Origin: Ophiothrix spiculata
Taxonomy: Eukaryota; Echinodermata; Ophiuroidea; Amphilepidida; Ophiotrichidae
Length of the DNA: 20,850 bases
Direction: 5' to 3' (one strand)
NCBI GenBank assembly: GCA_000969725.1
Contig: JXSR01S015844.1
Shown here in pieces: positions 18,350 through 20,850 of the stretch. Each line of letters starts with the position of its first letter. Position 1 is the stretch's first letter. The translations under genes were made by a program, and so were the position numbers. The notes below the pieces were generated by a model that worked only from the letters and a program-made list of their open reading frames with translations, searched no databases and was not told where the DNA came from.

Positions 18350-18413
18350 CCATATATGGGCATAATGCTCTCTAATGCCCAAATATGGTCATACAATGTC
18401 CATATTTGGGCAT
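18350..18413. repeat. Three-arm alternative hairpin, 25-bp period
   Basis: A left arm CCATATATGGGCAT (18350), a middle arm ATGCCCAAATATGG (18375) and a right arm CCATATTTGGGCAT (18400) start exactly 25 bp apart. The middle arm can pair with the left (13 of 14) or perfectly with the right (14 of 14), giving two mutually exclusive hairpins. GTTAC and GTAAC lie just outside (about 18346 and 18418). Confidence 0.85.
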
Positions 18414-18430
18414 AAAAGTAACATTTTGGG

Positions 18431-18700
18431 GATTTTAACCCACTTAGCAAGATTTTTTCAACAATTTTTTGTGCCAGGATGATGCACAAGTTGAAGGTCT
18501 GTTAGAATCTATCAAAAACTCATTTTTGAAAAACTGGTCTCTAAGCCGTTTTGCAATTGAGCTATATGTGTTTCCCTTTTTGTATACATTTAGAAGAATA
18601 TTTATTATCTCTAGTAGCAAAAACTTTTAATATTTGTTCATTCAATGTAAGCAGGGTTTATATGTCTTGTTAAAGAAGAGATTTCATGTGTGATAATTAA
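18431..18700. other. AT-rich stretch, no gene
   Basis: Nothing was seen except the GCCGTTTTGCA word noted for the neighbouring segment. Confidence 0.4.
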
Positions 18701-18735
18701 TTCCTATTTTGCCAAGTCACCACTAATATGATGTA
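18701..18735. repeat. Module Y, short third copy
   Basis: TTCCTATTTTGCCAAGTCACC plus ACTNNTATGATGT matches the opening of module Y at 6649. It lies about 960 bp after the F1 copy D landmark, against about 760 bp in copy B. Confidence 0.55.
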
Positions 18736-18975
18736 TTGGAATGTTATATTCTTACTAACTTGAAATACATATACATACATGTGCTAAAAATTTGTGCACG
18801 TCTTAGCAATGCTAGCATTGAGATATTAAGCAAAATTAAGCAAAAAAATATAACGAATACTTTAAGCACTGTGCGCTTTGGGCCCTGCCCCGTCAAGAGC
18901 AACGCGCATGGTCTTACGCGTAAATATAAAAATGACGCACGTGTAAGTACGCCAGAAAGTACACTAAAAGCCCGG

Positions 18976-19036
18976 TATAAATACTTTGAAATTGTGTCCA
19001 ACACCGCTGATATCAGCTCACTCGTGTCCGACACCG
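18976..19036 (+). promoter_or_regulatory. TATA-like site followed by duplicated 13-mers
   Basis: TATAAATA (18976-18983) is preceded by GCCCGG, as in a TATA box with a GC flank. About 20-50 bp downstream GTGTCC(a/g)ACACCG occurs twice, at 18994-19006 and 19024-19036, 30 bp apart; each copy holds a GTGT/ACAC dyad. The segment is GC-richer than its surroundings. A 108-codon plus frame (18736-19062) crosses it, with no recognised product. Promoter function is only a possibility. Confidence 0.3.
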
Positions 19037-19504
19037 TTTCTGTGCTAGGTCACCTAAGTTAAAGTTTCTTGCTTTACCCATAGAGTTCAATTTTCTTTCT
19101 TACTTTAAGACCTACTACTACTAGTCGACGTGTTGTAGTACACCAAGATAAGTCATTTGAGGATTAGTTTGTTAGATTCATGCTAAACAGCAGATATGTG
19201 TCATTCCTGGCGTCAAGTGCTCTTGAAATGCTGTGCCTAAAAACACTGAACATAATTTACAGAAACTAAAAAAAATCAACTTGCGATTTTCATTAAGATG
19301 TTCACATATCTTAATCGCGTAGATTTTCAATAAACTTTTAAATTGAAAACTCTCTTTCGAAATGTTAGGTATACAGTATAAATGTCGGTATTACATGTTA
19401 CCCTTTGTTTTGTTTTGTTTTGATTACATCAAATCAGTGTAATATAACCATTTAAAACACGAGAATTCAACCAAAGACTTATAGATTAATAACTGCGTAT
19501 AATC
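19037..19504. other. AT-rich stretch, no gene; (TTTTG)n run
   Basis: About four TTTTG units lie at 19404-19422. A perfect 14-bp palindrome CAATGCTAGCATTG lies upstream at 18807-18820. No coding signal was found. Confidence 0.45.
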
Positions 19505-19618
19505 AGACAAAATCAATGCACGTGCGGTCAATTTTGATGCGTCCAATTCACGAGGCCCGTAGGGGCCGAGTGCATTGGACAGCAATCAACATTTACTGCA
19601 AGTCCAATGATTTTGTCT
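19505..19618. repeat. Nested inverted repeat
   Basis: Outer arms AGACAAAATCA (19505-19515) and TGATTTTGTCT (19608-19618) match perfectly. Inside them GTCCAATTCACGAGGCCC (19541-19558) pairs, with small gaps, with GGGGCCGAGTGCATTGGAC (19562-19580). GTCCAAT is found again at 19602. It is a GC- and CpG-richer island in AT-rich DNA. Confidence 0.75.
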
Positions 19619-19748
19619 CATTTTACGAGCATTACGGAATGAAAATTTATTAATCTATTAAATTCATACACGACAGAAAAATAACATTGTAATCTTTTGT
19701 GAAAATAAATAAGGCCTTTAATATGACCATCAAAATCCTAAAACTTCT

Positions 19749-20132
19749 CTAAACTAAATAAAAATCACCCGACAAAAACAATGAAATACATTCATACGCC
19801 CGCCACGCAAACCTGAACGCAACAAGCGCAGTGCATTGTGAAGATCCACTGCACTCCGTGTACTTTATATTCTTTCGTTCTGATTGGCTAGGTAACACGC
19901 GAAGCACACGCGGAGTGTTTGAATTGAATTTATACACGAAAATGATTATTATTTTAAAATGTGTTTGCTATTTCAATAAAACATAGAAAATACAACCATC
20001 CAAATTTGTCCTATGTTAATCATTGTAATTTAGATTTACCTTTCGTTTAAGATGAAACTTGCCATACAAGCGCGAGCATAGTACGCGTATGCGTTGGTGG
20101 AATTGTATAATGCACTACGCGATACGCAGCGT
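19749..20132. other. CpG-rich segment with minus-strand CCAAT and TATA-like words
   Basis: On the minus strand CCAAT(CAG) (19882-19887) and TATAAAG (19863-19869) lie only about 15 bp apart, which is unusual for a promoter. Nearby TGCACT/AGTGCA dyads (19827-19857) and several CGCG-containing words (20069-20130: CGCGAGC, TACGCGTATGCG, TACGCGATACGC) stand out. It leads directly into F2 copy 2, so it may be part of that element. No gene was called. Confidence 0.35.
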
Positions 20133-20408
20133 GCAGCTAGACGAGATTAATGAATGCGTATAAATTACCAACTGACCAATTAGATTTACAATTTCAACGT
20201 GTAATTTACGCAGAGTGTATGAATGAATCTTTGATCACCATAGACATAGTATTTATTTATTTACATGTGATTTGTAGATTCCATCAACCATAAATAAACT
20301 TGATGCGTACCAACCACAATTGATTATCATTTACTTTTGCGGGGTTAAAACGACAATTGCATTGCAACATGTAATATAAGTCTACCAATAATATTTTACA
20401 TCAATACA
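20133..20408. repeat. Family F2, copy 2
   Basis: Matches 4345-4607 from CTAGACGAGATTAATGAATG to TTTTACATCAA, with scattered changes and a few small gaps. It has a CCAAT-type word (GACCAATTAG) in the same place. The zinc-finger fragment next to copy 1 is absent here. Confidence 0.8.
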
Positions 20409-20850
20409 GGTTGTAACATAAAAAATTATACATTGTTATATACACTGCAAGAATAAAGTTACACTTTGTATCACATTGGCATTTATTTATATCAAAAGCC
20501 AACTTCTTTAGCTACAAAATGCACTTTGTTTCATCCAAATTGATGGTCTACAAGCAGAGTTATGGCAATTATACTGACCCTACCTTCAAACCACCTGGAC
20601 CAGTTCTTCCGATTCGTTTACCAGTAGCAAAATAATAGCACATAATGCCCTAAATCAGCCATAAGATGTTCAACAGGATTACGAGGCTGATTTTAGTGTT
20701 CCATCTAACAAAGGCAATATAGGAGTCTTAATGATGACCTTGACCATAGACTGTTGTATTCTTAATGTTTGACGGGACGCCAAAACATTTTAAGAGATAT
20801 CCTAGTTGGTGAGACAACATATTATCTAAATGGCAGAATCAGAACACAAG
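20409..20850. other. Unassigned right end
   Basis: No recognised gene. A 38-codon plus-strand frame starting at 20519 ends KPPGPVLPIRLPVAK before a TAA at 20633-20635. It is short and unsupported. On the minus strand TTTATTCTTGCAG (20445-20457) looks like a splice acceptor, but what follows it has early stops in all frames I checked. Confidence 0.4.

Noticed and set aside
18736..19062. 108-codon plus-strand protein
   Set aside because: Longest frame in the window, but the start half is Ile/Lys/Tyr-rich like chance AT-rich sequence, the opposite strand has a 96-codon frame too, and no family is recognised.
20519..20635. 38-codon plus-strand peptide
   Set aside because: Too short, no homologue recognised and no promoter or splice evidence.

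Overview
This window looks like non-coding, repeat-laden DNA from an animal genome, most likely a marine invertebrate. The species cannot be fixed from the sequence. Three things point to an animal: decayed CR1/L2/jockey-type non-LTR retrotransposons, a tRNA-headed SINE with internal pol III boxes, and several small inverted-repeat elements in a strongly AT-rich background. There are no bacterial-style operons, no long intact genes, no rRNA and no CRISPR array. Open frames of 60-100 codons occur at about the rate expected by chance in such AT-rich DNA, so I call few of them.

Layout. Positions 1-1085 hold a frameshifted reverse-transcriptase relic on the minus strand. A minus-strand tRNA-derived SINE lies at 1950-2338. 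From about 2970 to 11220 the window is a mosaic of diverged copies of the same modules. The best is family F1, with four copies (A 2970-3880, B 5731-6018, C 8646-8775, D 17351-17995). Three smaller modules (X, Y, Z) recur between or after them, which suggests an old tandem unit of roughly 2.3-2.8 kb broken up by later insertions. The insertions include a GATCAAA-rich palindromic element (3881-4041), a zinc-finger/acidic ORF fragment with a second repeat family F2 (4042-4607, second F2 copy 20133-20408), and a 153-bp near-perfect hairpin element (7471-7623). The paralogous copy of the hairpin's surroundings at 11 kb lacks the insertion.

From 10.7 kb to 15 kb lie a GAGT/ACTC palindrome array with a 46-bp tandem duplication, a C21 tract, a 392-bp inverted-repeat MITE (12922-13313), a six-unit tandem repeat of about 27 bp (13910-14084), and the 3' end of a second non-LTR element (14405-14972). 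From 16 kb to the end come a possible exon pair (16978-17337, minus), F1 copy D, a three-arm alternative hairpin (18350-18413), a TATA-like site with duplicated 13-mers, a nested inverted repeat (19505-19618) and the second F2 copy.

Two low-confidence spliced gene fragments are proposed on the minus strand (8020-8357 and 16978-17337). In each, reading frame and intron phase agree across a short intron. No complete gene is visible and no working pathway can be inferred. The main interest is how the repeats are organised.
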